Below are positions 18,867 through 29,454 of a stretch of DNA of 64,000 nt, one piece after another. Numbering within the stretch: the stretch's first letter is position 1; every line of letters begins with the position of its first letter. The notes beneath the pieces are model-generated. The model saw only the letters and a program-made list of their open reading frames with translations, did not search any database and had not been told where the DNA came from. Origin of the DNA: Staphylococcus kloosii (GTDB lineage Bacteria; Bacillota; Bacilli; Staphylococcales; Staphylococcaceae). The stretch covers positions 2,108,001 to 2,172,000 of the forward strand of contig NZ_CP027846.1 in NCBI RefSeq assembly GCF_003019255.1, read 5' to 3'. Both the position numbers and the translations under genes were made by a program.

Positions 18867-20535
18867 TAACGATTGCTCCTAACTTGTCATATAGCACTGT
18901 ATGCTGTTCTTTATTAACATCTCTATCTGTAATGACTTCATAAACATGTGCGCCAATTTGTGAAAGTGATTCATATTTGAAATCCTCAATGCTGTCGATT
19001 TTTTTATAAGTAAAATTATAAAGTAATGCTGCATGTTCAAATTTCAAACCAGTAGGCGTACCAAATAAACGTTCAAAATACTCTTCTGCGCTATTTTTTT
19101 GAGGTAGATAAGAGAAAATACCGCCACCATCGTTGTTTAACAAGATGATATTTAAATTAATATCATTAAGTTTAGACATGAGTAAGCCATTCATATCATG
19201 ATAGAAAGCTAAATCACCAATTAATAAAGTAACTTTTTTATGCACAGCCATACCAATTGCAGTTGATACAACACCATCAATGCCATTTGCACCACGATTA
19301 GCATATACTTCTGCTTCGCAATCAATATATAAATTATCGACATCTCTAATTGGCATACTATTACTTACGAACAGCGTATCTTGTGCCGTTAACTTATCTA
19401 ATAAATGCGCAACGTAAGCCGCTTCATCATTTGCATTATAAACATAATCTTTGATTTCTGCTTTCGCTCTTTTTTCCAATTCTTGCCAATAATGTAACCA
19501 TTGTAAACGTTCCACCGAAGAGACCTCTGCTAATTGTCTAAAGAAATCATTGGCTGATATTTCATAAGAAATATGTGGTGCAATTGGAAACGCATCAGGT
19601 CTATCATTATTTTGTACAAGTATTTGATAGGCTTTAGTACGTTTTAACCATTGATTCAACGCTTTCGATATCACTGGTTTACCAACTCGAATAATAAAGT
19701 CTACTTCATCATCTAATCCTGCTCTAAACATTAAATCATAAGTGGAAATTACATTAGGATGCTTAATTTTACGTAGCTGACTCAATGGGTCTGCCAAAAT
19801 AGGTACATCATGTATTGTTGAAAAAGTTAAAATTTGATCGACATCTTCATGTTGCACATCACCAACAATAACTAGCCCACGTTTTTTCTTAATAATAGTT
19901 GCTATTTCATTGAGCGTTGCCGTTTTTTGATAATGTGGGACTGGCTTAACGTCAGAAGTTAACATACTTCGTTCTTCTAAGTCTGGCGTTAATGGCTCCC
20001 TAAACGGTAAATTAAAATGAATAGGTCCTCTGTGTGGACCGTAGAGATGTTGACTTGCTTTTTGTAATTGAAAAGCAATTGTGTCGCCCATTTTATCTTC
20101 ATATTCCCCACTATCTGCTATTGGAAAATCGAATTGATATTGCACATAATTTTCGAACATTTGTGTTTGATTAATGGCTTGCGGCGCACCAATGCCTCTT
20201 AATTCGTGTGGTCTATCACTCGTTAATACGACCAACGGTAATCTGCTAATCTGACTTTCGGCTATTGCTGGCGTATAATTCGCTGCAGCTGTACCCGAAG
20301 TACACAACACTGCAACAGGCTTTTCACTACCTTTCATTAAACCTAACGCAAAAAAGGCCGCACTACGTTCATCGGGATGTATCCAAGAAGTAAGTTTAGG
20401 ATGGGCTTCAATCGCAATTGCTAAAGGCGTTGAACGAGACCCAGGGCTTATAACAACTTCTCTAATTCCATATGCATATAGTTCAGATGCTAAAGTATAA
20501 ACTTGTTTTGTTAGCGCTTCTTTATGATTCATCAT
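18853..20535 (-). CDS. menD: SEPHCHC synthase (MenD)
   Basis: This ThDP-dependent enzyme condenses isochorismate with 2-oxoglutarate, the first committed step to menaquinone. The 560-residue product has the three-domain ThDP fold. [11 protein letters not shown] (about residues 27-37) is the MenD isochorismate/ThDP motif, and the ThDP-Mg site is [12 protein letters not shown] ... N-N-D-G-G-G-I-F near residues 440-475. It begins at ATG-ATG inside the end of menF (14-base overlap). Confidence 0.95.
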   Translation of the reverse strand: MMNHKEALTKQVYTLASELYAYGIREVVISPGSRSTPLAIAIEAHPKLTSWIHPDERSAAFFALGLMKGSEKPVAVLCTSGTAAANYTPAIAESQISRLPLVVLTSDRPHELRGIGAPQAINQTQMFENYVQYQFDFPIADSGEYEDKMGDTIAFQLQKASQHLYGPHRGPIHFNLPFREPLTPDLEERSMLTSDVKPVPHYQKTATLNEIATIIKKKRGLVIVGDVQHEDVDQILTFSTIHDVPILADPLSQLRKIKHPNVISTYDLMFRAGLDDEVDFIIRVGKPVISKALNQWLKRTKAYQILVQNNDRPDAFPIAPHISYEISANDFFRQLAEVSSVERLQWLHYWQELEKRAKAEIKDYVYNANDEAAYVAHLLDKLTAQDTLFVSNSMPIRDVDNLYIDCEAEVYANRGANGIDGVVSTAIGMAVHKKVTLLIGDLAFYHDMNGLLMSKLNDINLNIILLNNDGGGIFSYLPQKNSAEEYFERLFGTPTGLKFEHAALLYNFTYKKIDSIEDFKYESLSQIGAHVYEVITDRDVNKEQHTVLYDKLGAIVNAKL

Positions 20536-21898
20536 CTTTATCTACTCCTAAAGCTTTCATCATTGGCGTGAATTTTATTGCTGTTTCTTCAACTTCACTG
20601 TCAGGATTTGAATTATTTACGATGCCACAACCAGCATATAATGTTGCACTTTGACCTTTTATCAACATCGAACGGATAGCTACTACAAATTCGCAATTAT
20701 CATACATATCGATATAACCCACAGGCGCACCATATAAGCCTCTCGTACCAAATTCATGCTCATCTATATATTTTACAGCTCTTTCTTTAGGAAAGCCGCC
20801 TAAAGCTGGTGTAGGATGTAAATTATCTAACAAACCTATATATGATTCACTTTTCAAGTCACCTTTTATTTCAGTTAACAAATGGAATAAATGATCGTTA
20901 GCTAAAATTTTAGGGCTATCATTATATTGAATAGCATTAACATATGGATTAATATCATGTAAGATACTTTTAACTACAAATTGGTGCTCATTTAAATTTT
21001 TAGTGTCATTTAAAAATGCATCGATATTGCGTTGGTCAATTGTTTCATCATGTGAACGACTAATCGTACCTGCGATAGCTTTAGTGTAAAGAACTTCGTC
21101 TTCTACTTCCATTAATTGTTCTGGTGTCTGCGAAAAGAAAATACTATTCGCAGATTCTAAAACAACTAAGTAACTATTTTTCTCGCCTTGCATTGCTTGT
21201 TTGAGTATATAAGCTATATTAATAGGTTTATCAAATTCAACTAATCTTTTACGTGCAAGTACAACTTTACTTTCGTCGTTTAATTTGGCAATCGTTTCTT
21301 TGACTAAGTCACGCCATTCTTCTTTATATATATCTTCAATCGACTCAACATTCCCCATATCTAAATCAATGTGTTTAGATGGTTGAGTCAGGTATTCTAC
21401 AACGGATTTGAAATACTTAATATCGAAATTTTGTCGTTCTCCTGTATAAGTAACATATGAAATACCATTACTAATCGTTACTAATACTTCGGGTAAGGTA
21501 AAATGATTAAGTCCAAATTCATTCCATTCATCACTTTCTTTATGTGCAGAAAATTGAAAGCCTCCACAAATTCTTAAATGATGATAAGTAGAATTAGGAT
21601 GTATTAATTCAATATCATTTTTATATTTTCCCCATTCTTGAAAAATAGATTGTTTGTTTTGTAAATCGTTTTTTAACTGTTTTATAGTACCGTAACCAAA
21701 ATATGAAGCTGAGTTGTCATTTTTCTTAAAATAAAAACGATCTCCAGCATATGCTTCGGTTAATTGAAATAACATAGTCGGGTCAAGTTCATGGTCTATT
21801 TGAGCTTCGACGGAAACCCAATTACGTTCACTTGCGTGTACCGCTGCGACGATTTCATCTTCCCTGACATCCACACTCATCTCGTTCACTTCTTTCAT
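20522..21898 (-). CDS. menF: Isochorismate synthase (MenF)
   Basis: This chorismate-binding enzyme converts chorismate to isochorismate for menaquinone. The 458-residue product has the conserved C-terminal catalytic half: [27 protein letters not shown] and Y-A-G-C-G-I-V. It is the first gene of the minus-strand men operon, divergent from menA. The start at 21898 has little ribosome binding site; a second ATG at 21880 is preceded by AAAGAAGTG and may be the real one. Confidence 0.93.
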   Translation of the reverse strand: MKEVNEMSVDVREDEIVAAVHASERNWVSVEAQIDHELDPTMLFQLTEAYAGDRFYFKKNDNSASYFGYGTIKQLKNDLQNKQSIFQEWGKYKNDIELIHPNSTYHHLRICGGFQFSAHKESDEWNEFGLNHFTLPEVLVTISNGISYVTYTGERQNFDIKYFKSVVEYLTQPSKHIDLDMGNVESIEDIYKEEWRDLVKETIAKLNDESKVVLARKRLVEFDKPINIAYILKQAMQGEKNSYLVVLESANSIFFSQTPEQLMEVEDEVLYTKAIAGTISRSHDETIDQRNIDAFLNDTKNLNEHQFVVKSILHDINPYVNAIQYNDSPKILANDHLFHLLTEIKGDLKSESYIGLLDNLHPTPALGGFPKERAVKYIDEHEFGTRGLYGAPVGYIDMYDNCEFVVAIRSMLIKGQSATLYAGCGIVNNSNPDSEVEETAIKFTPMMKALGVDKDDES

Positions 21899-22063
21899 AT
21901 TTCAAATTTAACTCATTATTATATTGTAACATCTTTCACAATCTCTGTACTCATTCTTGCTTAAATTAACGCCCTTTAAACTAACGTAAGTTGACCTCTG
22001 CATTAACTTCTATTAAAATAACTCTATTAAAGTATATATTTTAGAATAAGAGGTAATTTATTT
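21899..22063. promoter_or_regulatory. Divergent promoter region menF / menA
   Basis: This 165-base region between the two halves of the menaquinone gene set must hold both promoters. Rightwards, a TATATT box (22035-22040) and AAGAGGTAA precede menA. No operator is recognisable. Confidence 0.4.
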
Positions 22064-23002
22064 ATGGCATCACAATATCAACAATATTCTACTGTCAGAA
22101 AATATTGGCTACTTATGAGACCTCACACCCTAACTGCAGCAGTAGTACCTGTATTAGTCGGTACGGCTTCCGCAAAAATCTTTTTATTAGGTAGTGAAGA
22201 TCATCTTAAACTTAGTCTATTTTTAGCAATGTTAATCGCATGCTTATTAATACAAGCTGCTACAAACATGTTTAATGAATATTACGACTTCAAAAAGGGC
22301 TTAGATGATCATAACTCGGTAGGCATCGGTGGCGCAATTGTGCGTAACGGCATGAGTCCTCGACTCGTTATGAATTTAGCAATAGCATTTTATATTATTG
22401 CAGCCTTACTCGGTATTTTCTTAGCAGTACAAAGTTCATTCTGGATATTACCTATTGGTTTAGTTTGTATGGCCATTGGTTATCTTTACACAGGAGGCCC
22501 GTTACCTATTTCTTGGACGCCTTTTGGAGAACTATTTTCAGGTTTCTTTATGGGTATGATTATTATTGTCTTATCATTCTTTATACAAACAGGTAATTTC
22601 CAAGCCTATGTTTTTTGGATTAGCTTACCAATCGTTATAACTATAGGCATGATAAACATGGCTAATAACATTCGAGATCGCGTAAACGATAAAGAAAAAG
22701 GACGTTTCACGTTACCGATTCTTTTAGGAAAGAACAATTCAGTACGTTTCCTAGGTTTAATGTATATTATTGCTTATGCATTAGTAGTATTTCTAGCATT
22801 CTTTAGACCTGGTGGTTCAATATTTTTCCTACTCGCATTGCTATCATTCCCAATGCCAATTAAAGCAGTACGTAGATTTAAAAAACATGACACACCAGCA
22901 ACAATGATGTCTGCTATGGAAGCTACTGGTAAAACAAATACATTCTTCGGCATACTTTATGCTTTAGGTATTTACATCAGTGCCTTATTAGGTGGCATTT
23001 AA
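22064..23002 (+). CDS. menA: 1,4-dihydroxy-2-naphthoate prenyltransferase (MenA)
   Basis: This UbiA-family integral membrane enzyme attaches the polyprenyl chain to DHNA, producing demethylmenaquinone. The 312 residues contain about eight to nine helices. The first Asp-rich motif is N-E-Y-Y-D-F-K-K-G-L-D-D and the second is N-N-I-R-D-R-V-N-D-K-E-K-G, both intact. It is transcribed away from the menFDHB operon and ends at a perfect terminator. Confidence 0.95.
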   Translation: MASQYQQYSTVRKYWLLMRPHTLTAAVVPVLVGTASAKIFLLGSEDHLKLSLFLAMLIACLLIQAATNMFNEYYDFKKGLDDHNSVGIGGAIVRNGMSPRLVMNLAIAFYIIAALLGIFLAVQSSFWILPIGLVCMAIGYLYTGGPLPISWTPFGELFSGFFMGMIIIVLSFFIQTGNFQAYVFWISLPIVITIGMINMANNIRDRVNDKEKGRFTLPILLGKNNSVRFLGLMYIIAYALVVFLAFFRPGGSIFFLLALLSFPMPIKAVRRFKKHDTPATMMSAMEATGKTNTFFGILYALGIYISALLGGI

Positions 23003-23010
23003 TAGTTATT

Positions 23011-23040
23011 AATCGACCTTGCAAAAGGTCGATTTTTTTA
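23011..23040. terminator. Terminator after menA, overlapping the end of the next gene
   Basis: A 10-bp perfect stem AATCGACCTT / AAGGTCGATT with loop GCAA is followed by a run of T. The convergent GNAT gene ends at 23038, inside the T-run. Confidence 0.93.
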
Positions 23041-23610
23041 ATTTGCCTGTACTTTATCCCCTTCATACACCATGTGTCTATGATTGTGACCATATAAATT
23101 AATATCGCTTTGCGTCTTAAAACCAAATTTATTATAGACATAATAAGCTCTTTCATTATGATAATCGCAATTCAAACTCCATTTAGCAGTTGGCTCTTGA
23201 TCAATCACATATTGCATTAATTTAGTAGCAACCCCTCTGCCACGGTAATTAGGGAAAGTAGCAATCGTTTCGATATAATATTCATCATCATTAGATTCTT
23301 TCATCGGCATTGGTGTACCTAATGCTTTAATATCTTCATCGACATCTAAATCCAACCATGCACGTTCTAATGCTAATTCATCTTTACCTGGATATGCTAT
23401 TAAACATCCTGCTACATTACCGTCAATTTCATACACCCAAATATTGGAAATATTACCTCTATATTGAATATCGACGATGCTTTTTTGCATAACTTTTAAT
23501 AATCTTTCACGTTCAATTTGTTTTACCATATCTATTTCTAGTTCTTCCCATATGATATAACATAGTTCTGCAATTGCCTCTTTATCTGATGCTTTTGCTT
23601 TTCTAATCAT
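23038..23610 (-). CDS. GNAT family N-acetyltransferase
   Basis: This 190-residue GNAT protein has an unknown acceptor. I-A-T-F-P-N-Y-R-G-R-G-V-A-T-K-L-M is the acetyl-CoA-binding loop (Q/R-x-x-G-x-G/A), and A-Y-Y-V-Y-N-K-F-G-F is the typical C-terminal motif. The N-terminal M-I-R-K-A-K-A-S-D is typical of RimI-like members. GGAG lies 8 bases before the ATG. It is convergent with menA and a single-gene unit. Confidence 0.9.
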   Translation of the reverse strand: MIRKAKASDKEAIAELCYIIWEELEIDMVKQIERERLLKVMQKSIVDIQYRGNISNIWVYEIDGNVAGCLIAYPGKDELALERAWLDLDVDEDIKALGTPMPMKESNDDEYYIETIATFPNYRGRGVATKLMQYVIDQEPTAKWSLNCDYHNERAYYVYNKFGFKTQSDINLYGHNHRHMVYEGDKVQAN

Positions 23611-23785
23611 ATTATTTCTCCTTTAAATTAATATGCTTTATCATTCATATTATATTATAACATCAAATAAATATTGAAATAATTAACTATATAAAATTCG
23701 AAACTTTCAGTAATATTGAACATTTATTGACCACTGTTTAATTAAAACAGTAAACTGTAGTTAATCATTAGAAAGGAATTGTGTT

Positions 23786-23995
23786 ATGAGAGTAAGTAAA
23801 GTAACGTATGTATTATTAGCATTTTTATTAGGTTGGATCGGTGTTCATAAATTTTATTCCAATCAAGTTTTTCTAGGCGTATTGCACATCATTTTCTTTT
23901 GGACTGGCATACCTTATATTGTCGCGATTATAAGTGGTATCATTACCATTTTCTTTAAAAAAGCCGATAAAGATGGCATGATTGTTTTTTATTAA
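23786..23995 (+). CDS. TM2 domain-containing small membrane protein
   Basis: The 69-residue protein has two membrane helices joined by a short turn. The TM2 hallmarks are visible: L-L-G-W-I-G-V-H-K-F-Y-S-N near residues 14-27, followed by G-V-L-H-I-I and an aromatic second helix. It has a strong GAAAGGAATTG ribosome binding site. The family is widespread in Firmicutes, with unknown function. It may be co-transcribed with the 43-residue gene 88 bases downstream. Confidence 0.88.
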   Translation: MRVSKVTYVLLAFLLGWIGVHKFYSNQVFLGVLHIIFFWTGIPYIVAIISGIITIFFKKADKDGMIVFY

Positions 23996-24083
23996 TACAA
24001 TAATTTTTTGTAATTGTACGACTTAAAGGTATTAATAAGGGGTAAGGAGTACTATATAATTGCTATAACTTAGGAGGTAACTT

Positions 24084-24215
24084 ATGCAACAACTAATACA
24101 AAGAATTATTCGCGCACTAGCTGTAGGTTATATCGTTAGAGGTATTAGACGATTAATAAGTAAAAGCAGCAACAGTAGCAAAAATAAAAATGATGACAAT
24201 AATAAATCTCAATAA
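24084..24215 (+). CDS. Small cationic peptide of unknown function (43 aa)
   Basis: An ATG preceded by a perfect TTAGGAGGT ribosome binding site opens a 43-codon frame ending in TAA, followed 9 bases later by a terminator. Residues 1-27 form a strongly basic, amphipathic-looking helix (I-Q-R-I-I-R-A-L-A, then I-V-R-G-I-R-R-L-I). The rest is Ser/Asn/Lys/Asp-rich and probably disordered. I do not recognise the family. The ribosome binding site and terminator make it a credible gene. Confidence 0.72.
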   Translation: MQQLIQRIIRALAVGYIVRGIRRLISKSSNSSKNKNDDNNKSQ

Positions 24216-24224
24216 TAATTAATA

Positions 24225-24261
24225 GGCTAAACCCATAATAATGTGGTTTAGCCCCTTTTAG
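24225..24261 (+). terminator. Terminator after the 43-aa gene
   Basis: The stem GGCTAAACC / GGTTTAGCC with an 11-base loop is followed by CCTTTTAG. The T-run is short but the stem is perfect. Confidence 0.82.
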
Positions 24262-24287
24262 TTAAATTCTATAAAAACACATCTTAT

Positions 24288-24656
24288 TTAAGAAAGAAAA
24301 TCACTATTGTTTGGCTTATTTTCAAGATAAATTATTTTACCATTGCTATCTAATTTAGCGACATCAATACCTTCTTGTGTATATACTCCCGTTTCATATC
24401 TATTGCCACAAATAGCCCATTTAGTAGCGTATGTGCCATCTTCGTTTTGTTCCCAACCATTATACATATGTTTTAACTCTTTATTGGAAGCAAAAACTTG
24501 TTTAACAAAGTTTTCCCATGCATTTTTACCATTAAAAGTACGTCCATTTAAGACAAAAGTAATATCATCACTAAAAAGCGCATTTAATTTATTAAAACTT
24601 TCTTCACTTTCTTTAGCTTCATCAAACAATTTAAAATAATTATCTAATACATCCAT
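24288..24656 (-). CDS. NTF2-like / SnoaL-like fold protein
   Basis: This 122-residue cytoplasmic protein has the cone-shaped NTF2-like pattern: an N-terminal helix (V-L-D-N-Y-F-K-L-F-D), L-F-S-D-D-I-T-F-V-L-N-G, G-K-N-A-W-E-N-F-V-K, and a beta-rich C-terminal half with I-V/I-Y-L-E-N-K-P. Members are either small hydrolases/isomerases or ligand binders, and nothing here indicates which. AGAAGGTG lies before the ATG. It stands alone downstream of thiC. Confidence 0.75.
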   Translation of the reverse strand: MDVLDNYFKLFDEAKESEESFNKLNALFSDDITFVLNGRTFNGKNAWENFVKQVFASNKELKHMYNGWEQNEDGTYATKWAICGNRYETGVYTQEGIDVAKLDSNGKIIYLENKPNNSDFLS

Positions 24657-24735
24657 CTGTACACCTTCTTTTATTAATTACTGTTTACTATTATATGGAT
24701 TTAATTATATTTTACAAAACTACTGTTTCATAATT

Positions 24736-24765
24736 AAAAAAGACACCTCATTAACGGTGTCTTTT
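24736..24765 (-). terminator. Terminator of thiC
   Basis: Arms AGACACC (24741-24747) and GGTGTCT (24756-24762) lie just past the thiC stop, with a T-run on the minus strand. Confidence 0.85.
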
Positions 24766-24777
24766 CACATACATATT

Positions 24778-26535
<1,758 letters not shown>

Positions 26536-26620
26536 TTATTTTGCTAGGAGACCTGATTAGAAATCGTATGTATAACGAAGTCAACGAACAGTAATAAACA
26601 CATATTTAATACTGAGTCGT

Positions 26621-26708
26621 TCTGCTTCCCTACGCTGGTATTAACCAGATCAGGTTCAAAGGGTTGAGACCTTCATCTCTTTCAGCTTTGTTAAAGCACC
26701 CCTAGCAA
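26621..26708 (-). promoter_or_regulatory. TPP (thi-box) riboswitch of thiC
   Basis: Read on the minus strand, the aptamer has all conserved blocks: GGGGTGCT at the 5' side, GCTGAAAGAGAT, then ACCCTTTGAACCTGATCTGG, TTAATACCAGCG and TAGGGAAGC at the 3' side. It lies about 105 bases upstream of the thiC start. An 8-base copy complementary to the 5' edge (26701-26708) occurs at 26541-26548, just ahead of the ribosome binding site, and is a candidate expression platform. Confidence 0.96.
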
Positions 26709-27246
26709 TGGATATTAAGTTCTGTTTTTAAACTAACATTAATTCAGTTTTATTACAAACTTATTTATGAAAAAAAAATTTTGAATCTGTAAAGATTAAT
26801 TTTTTTAGAATGAATTTACGTTCCAACCGTTATCTTACAACGTGTTAAAGAATAAGTTAACACGCCTAAATATTTTTTACTAACAATAGCAAGTTTCAAT
26901 AAATCGAGAAATGTCTTATCGTTTATTAATATTAACTGGCATTAAAATTGCCAAAAGAAAAAACCGTTAAATCGACGTAAAATTAACGTCAACTTAACGG
27001 TTTTTAAATTACGGAAACGGAGTCCTTTGGGATACTTTAGTATATAGTAGAAAAAGGCGTAACTAAAGCATTTTGACTAATTTACTTTCGGAATAAACAG
27101 AACTAAATATAACTAAATTGACACATATTTGACACGTAAAACTCCCATCTATTCATTTAGGTGGGTGTTTGCATATCGATTTAAATTTTATGCTATTATC
27201 AGTCTAGGAGAAATTTTTCTAAAACTATAGTGAAAGGAAATTTACA
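26709..27246. other. Intergenic region between thiC riboswitch and DUF4396 gene
   Basis: No gene is supported. It contains the thiC promoter region, an inverted repeat CGTGTTAA/TTAACACG (26841-26864), a terminator-like stem with internal mismatches (26960-27005, T-runs on both strands), and several (T/G)AACTAAA/GACTAAT repeats plus TTGACACA/TTGACACG between 27058 and 27140. A small stem CTCCCATCT/AGGTGGGTG (27141-27169) precedes a possible -35 TTTGCA for the next gene. It may contain the prophage attachment region (see findings). Confidence 0.45.
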
Positions 27247-27891
27247 ATGTTAATAATATCATTAATTTTTATTATATTATCTATTCTACAATTTATCTCA
27301 ATATTGATAGATATATTTAAAAGACCTCAAAAAATGTTTATCATGAATATTGTTTGGCCTCTTACAGGACTCTATTTCCCCATTCTAGGTATTATTGGTT
27401 ATTACACTTTAGGCAGAACAAAAATAGATAGACAAACAAATCACAATAAACCATTTTGGCAAAGCGTAATTATTTCTACTACTCATTGTAGCGCAGGATG
27501 TTCTTTAGGCAACCTAATTGGGGCTCCGGTTATTTTCTTATTTGGAATAACTTTCTTTAGCAATGAATTAGCTACTACACTAATAATAGAATTTATTTTA
27601 GCTTATATATTTGGTTTATTATTTCAATATTTCCATATGGAAATCAAACATGATCATCCATTAGCAGATTTGAAGGATGCTGTAAAAGCAGACACCTTCT
27701 CACTTATAGCATTTGAAATTGGTATGTTTGGCTTTATGATAATAATGCGTTTTGCAATTAATAATGCACTTCTACAACCAAATAAATTAGAATATTGGTT
27801 TTTAATGCAAATAGCTATGCTTATAGGTTTTATAACAAGTTATCCTGTGAATTGGTACCTTGTCAAAAAAGGAATAAAACATGCCATGTAG
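27247..27891 (+). CDS. DUF4396 integral membrane protein
   Basis: This 214-residue protein has about six hydrophobic helices. T-T-H-C-S-A-G-C-S-L-G-N-L-I-G matches the H-C-x-x-G-C motif of the DUF4396 family, where the His and two Cys suggest metal or redox chemistry in the membrane; function is unknown. GTGAAAGG precedes the ATG. It is the only plus-strand gene at the prophage border, so it could be chromosomal or a passenger gene carried near the phage end. Confidence 0.78.
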   Translation: MLIISLIFIILSILQFISILIDIFKRPQKMFIMNIVWPLTGLYFPILGIIGYYTLGRTKIDRQTNHNKPFWQSVIISTTHCSAGCSLGNLIGAPVIFLFGITFFSNELATTLIIEFILAYIFGLLFQYFHMEIKHDHPLADLKDAVKADTFSLIAFEIGMFGFMIIMRFAINNALLQPNKLEYWFLMQIAMLIGFITSYPVNWYLVKKGIKHAM

Positions 27892-27918
27892 TTATTTCTA
27901 AAAGATATAAATTTATAT

Positions 27919-27990
27919 AAAAAATTAGCCCACCCGAAGGTGAGCTTGTAAAGAGTTTTTTATGAGTTGGCAAGCGTTGTATGACGCTTA
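27919..27990 (-). ncRNA. Candidate short structured RNA, unit 1 of array
   Basis: On the minus strand a TATAAT box (28000-27995) is followed by a perfect 5' hairpin (AAGCGT/ACGCTT, 27989-27972). Then come about 25 unpaired bases and a terminator hairpin (27946-27927) with a T-run. No ORF with a ribosome binding site lies inside. The implied transcript is about 70 nt. Confidence 0.5.
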
Positions 27991-28022
27991 ATTTATTATA
28001 CCACATATATTTTAATATAAAC

Positions 28023-28082
28023 AAAAACCCCACCAAAAGGTGAGGCTGTAATCAATAAGTGGGAGCCCACTACAACTCCTTA
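28023..28082 (-). ncRNA. Candidate short structured RNA, unit 2 of array
   Basis: The layout is the same as in unit 1: TACAAT box (28092-28087), 5' hairpin AGTGGG/CCCACT (28071-28058), spacer, then terminator stem (28046-28027) and T-run. The terminator stem CACC-loop-GGTG resembles unit 1. Confidence 0.45.
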
Positions 28083-28108
28083 ATATATTGTAACATAAAA
28101 GCGAACAT

Positions 28109-28141
28109 AAAAAAGACCCCCTAATAAAAGGGGGTCTTTGA
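28109..28141 (-). terminator. Strong minus-strand terminator hairpin
   Basis: Arms AAAGACCCCC and GGGGGTCTTT enclose an 8-base loop and are followed by TTTTTT on the minus strand. No gene directly precedes it except the hypothetical protein gene ending at 28266. Confidence 0.85.
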
Positions 28142-28265
28142 GACTATAACGGGAGTTAACGTCACACACCTAAGGGTGCGCAACATTTTCCCATCGTCTT
28201 TACACACCCTAAGGTGTGCAAAACTAACAATAAATGATTTTTATCTACTTGTAAATAAATATTTG

Positions 28266-28799
28266 CTAATTTACTTGAATAAACTGTAGCTCATAAATCT
28301 CTTTGCTCTCATAAGAATTAAAATTATCAATATGGCCTTTAAGCAATATCTCGTGCTGTTTTCTACTCACATTATGAAAATATGTTAGCTTTATATTCAT
28401 ATCTGACTCATAACCGTTGTTCTCGATAGTTTTATCAAGTTCATCAAAAACCTTTTTATTAATAGGTAACATATACCCCTCTTTACTAGGCAATATGCTA
28501 ACATATTTAGTCTGTATAACTTCATTTTCTCCTAACAAAACTTCAATAGTGATTTTTTTTGCTGCTCCACCACCAAGATTATATAACTTTAAATGATCTT
28601 CATGTTCATTAGAATTCATAATTGTATTTTTTAAATTTAGGTTTTTATTTCCATCTTTTTCTAAAAGAATTTGATTAAATCCTAATGCAGGTAGAAAACT
28701 AATTTTCATTTGATAAAGTTGAACTGATACTGATACAAAATAGAATATTGCCATTATAAATGTTCCCATGGAACCAATTGCTGAAATAATATTTATCAT
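28266..28799 (-). CDS. Hypothetical protein with N-terminal membrane anchor
   Basis: I do not recognise this 177-residue protein. Residues 1-30 form one hydrophobic helix with a short cytoplasmic-like end, followed by a polar, beta-rich domain (residues 35-177) with no Cys and no catalytic motif that I can name. AAAGGAG lies 7 bases before the ATG. It sits alone within the hairpin array at the prophage end, which is a usual place for passenger (moron) genes. Its role could be lysogenic conversion or defence, but that is only position-based inference. Confidence 0.65.
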   Translation of the reverse strand: MINIISAIGSMGTFIMAIFYFVSVSVQLYQMKISFLPALGFNQILLEKDGNKNLNLKNTIMNSNEHEDHLKLYNLGGGAAKKITIEVLLGENEVIQTKYVSILPSKEGYMLPINKKVFDELDKTIENNGYESDMNIKLTYFHNVSRKQHEILLKGHIDNFNSYESKEIYELQFIQVN

Positions 28800-28877
28800 A
28801 TTAAATCTCCTTTATATTTATTTGGAGACAGTAGTAAGGAAGTATTATACTACCCTATAAGATTAAAATTAATCATA

Positions 28878-28941
28878 AAAAACAACCACCCAGTGACATG
28901 CTTAGGTAGCTAGGATGCTAGTGTAATATCACACTATTTTA
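28878..28941 (-). ncRNA. Candidate short structured RNA of array (AGTGACATGCTT type, copy 1)
   Basis: A TAAAAT box (28941-28936), a 5' hairpin AGTGTAATATCACACT region (28935-28920) and a 3' stem CTACC/GGTGG with T-run make the same plan as the other units. It shares AGTGACATGCTT with the unit at 28993-29070. Confidence 0.4.
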
Positions 28942-28992
28942 TGTTAAGAGAATTTGTGCATGTATTTTAATTTTATCACACATAAAATAAAT

Positions 28993-29072
28993 AAAAAACA
29001 GGACAAGCACCTAAGTGCCTGCCCTTTACACCAAACTTTCATCCAGTGACATGCTTGGATGACGGAGATTTG
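28993..29072 (-). ncRNA. Candidate short structured RNA of array (AGTGACATGCTT type, copy 2)
   Basis: The TATAAT box (29082-29077) is followed by a 5' hairpin CATCCA/TGGATG (29061-29040) whose loop holds AGTGACATGCTT. A strong terminator stem (29023-29001) and T-run (28998-28993) come next. This is one of the best-formed units of the array. Confidence 0.5.
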
Positions 29073-29142
29073 ATTCATTATAAAAGCAATAGTTGGATAA
29101 CTAGTGCATGTTTAAATATTATACCCTAGAGGTTGTATTTAA

Positions 29143-29175
29143 AACAAAAAACAGACAGGTCGGAAATCCTGTCTG
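29143..29175 (-). terminator. Minus-strand terminator hairpin of array
   Basis: The stem CAGACAGG/CCTGTCTG is followed by a T-run on the minus strand. About 40 bases upstream a second stem, TTGAAAAT/ATTTTCAA, gives the same two-hairpin plan. Confidence 0.75.
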
Positions 29176-29254
29176 CAAATCGTATAACACGTTTGAAAAT
29201 GAAAGGCGAGCTCTAAACCTCTATTTTCAATTTATCATAGTTTATCAATTAATA

Positions 29255-29286
29255 CAAAAAGAAACAGGCTATGGGGAGCCTGTTAA
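29255..29286 (-). terminator. Minus-strand terminator hairpin of array
   Basis: The stem AACAGGCT/AGCCTGTT is followed by TCTTTTTG on the minus strand. A 5' stem AAGAG/CTCTT lies about 30 bases upstream. Confidence 0.75.
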
Positions 29287-29373
29287 GGGAAATTCATGTT
29301 AATCAAAAAGAGAATAATTAAGAGACCTATCGCCTCTTCAAAGAATATATCACAATATATTGGGCAAAACAAA

Positions 29374-29411
29374 TAAAAAGAGTAGGCACGGGACAACGTA
29401 CCTACTTTTAC
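29374..29411 (-). terminator. Minus-strand terminator hairpin of array
   Basis: The stem AGTAGGTACG/CGTGCCTACT (one mismatch) is followed by CTTTTTATTT on the minus strand. Confidence 0.72.
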
Positions 29412-29454
29412 CTTGAAAATGAATAGCGATTGTATGGCTAATATTATTTTATCA

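Noticed and set aside
29108..29302. 64-codon plus-strand frame in the prophage-end array
   Set aside because: It crosses two minus-strand terminator hairpins, has no ribosome binding site, and its composition is not protein-like.
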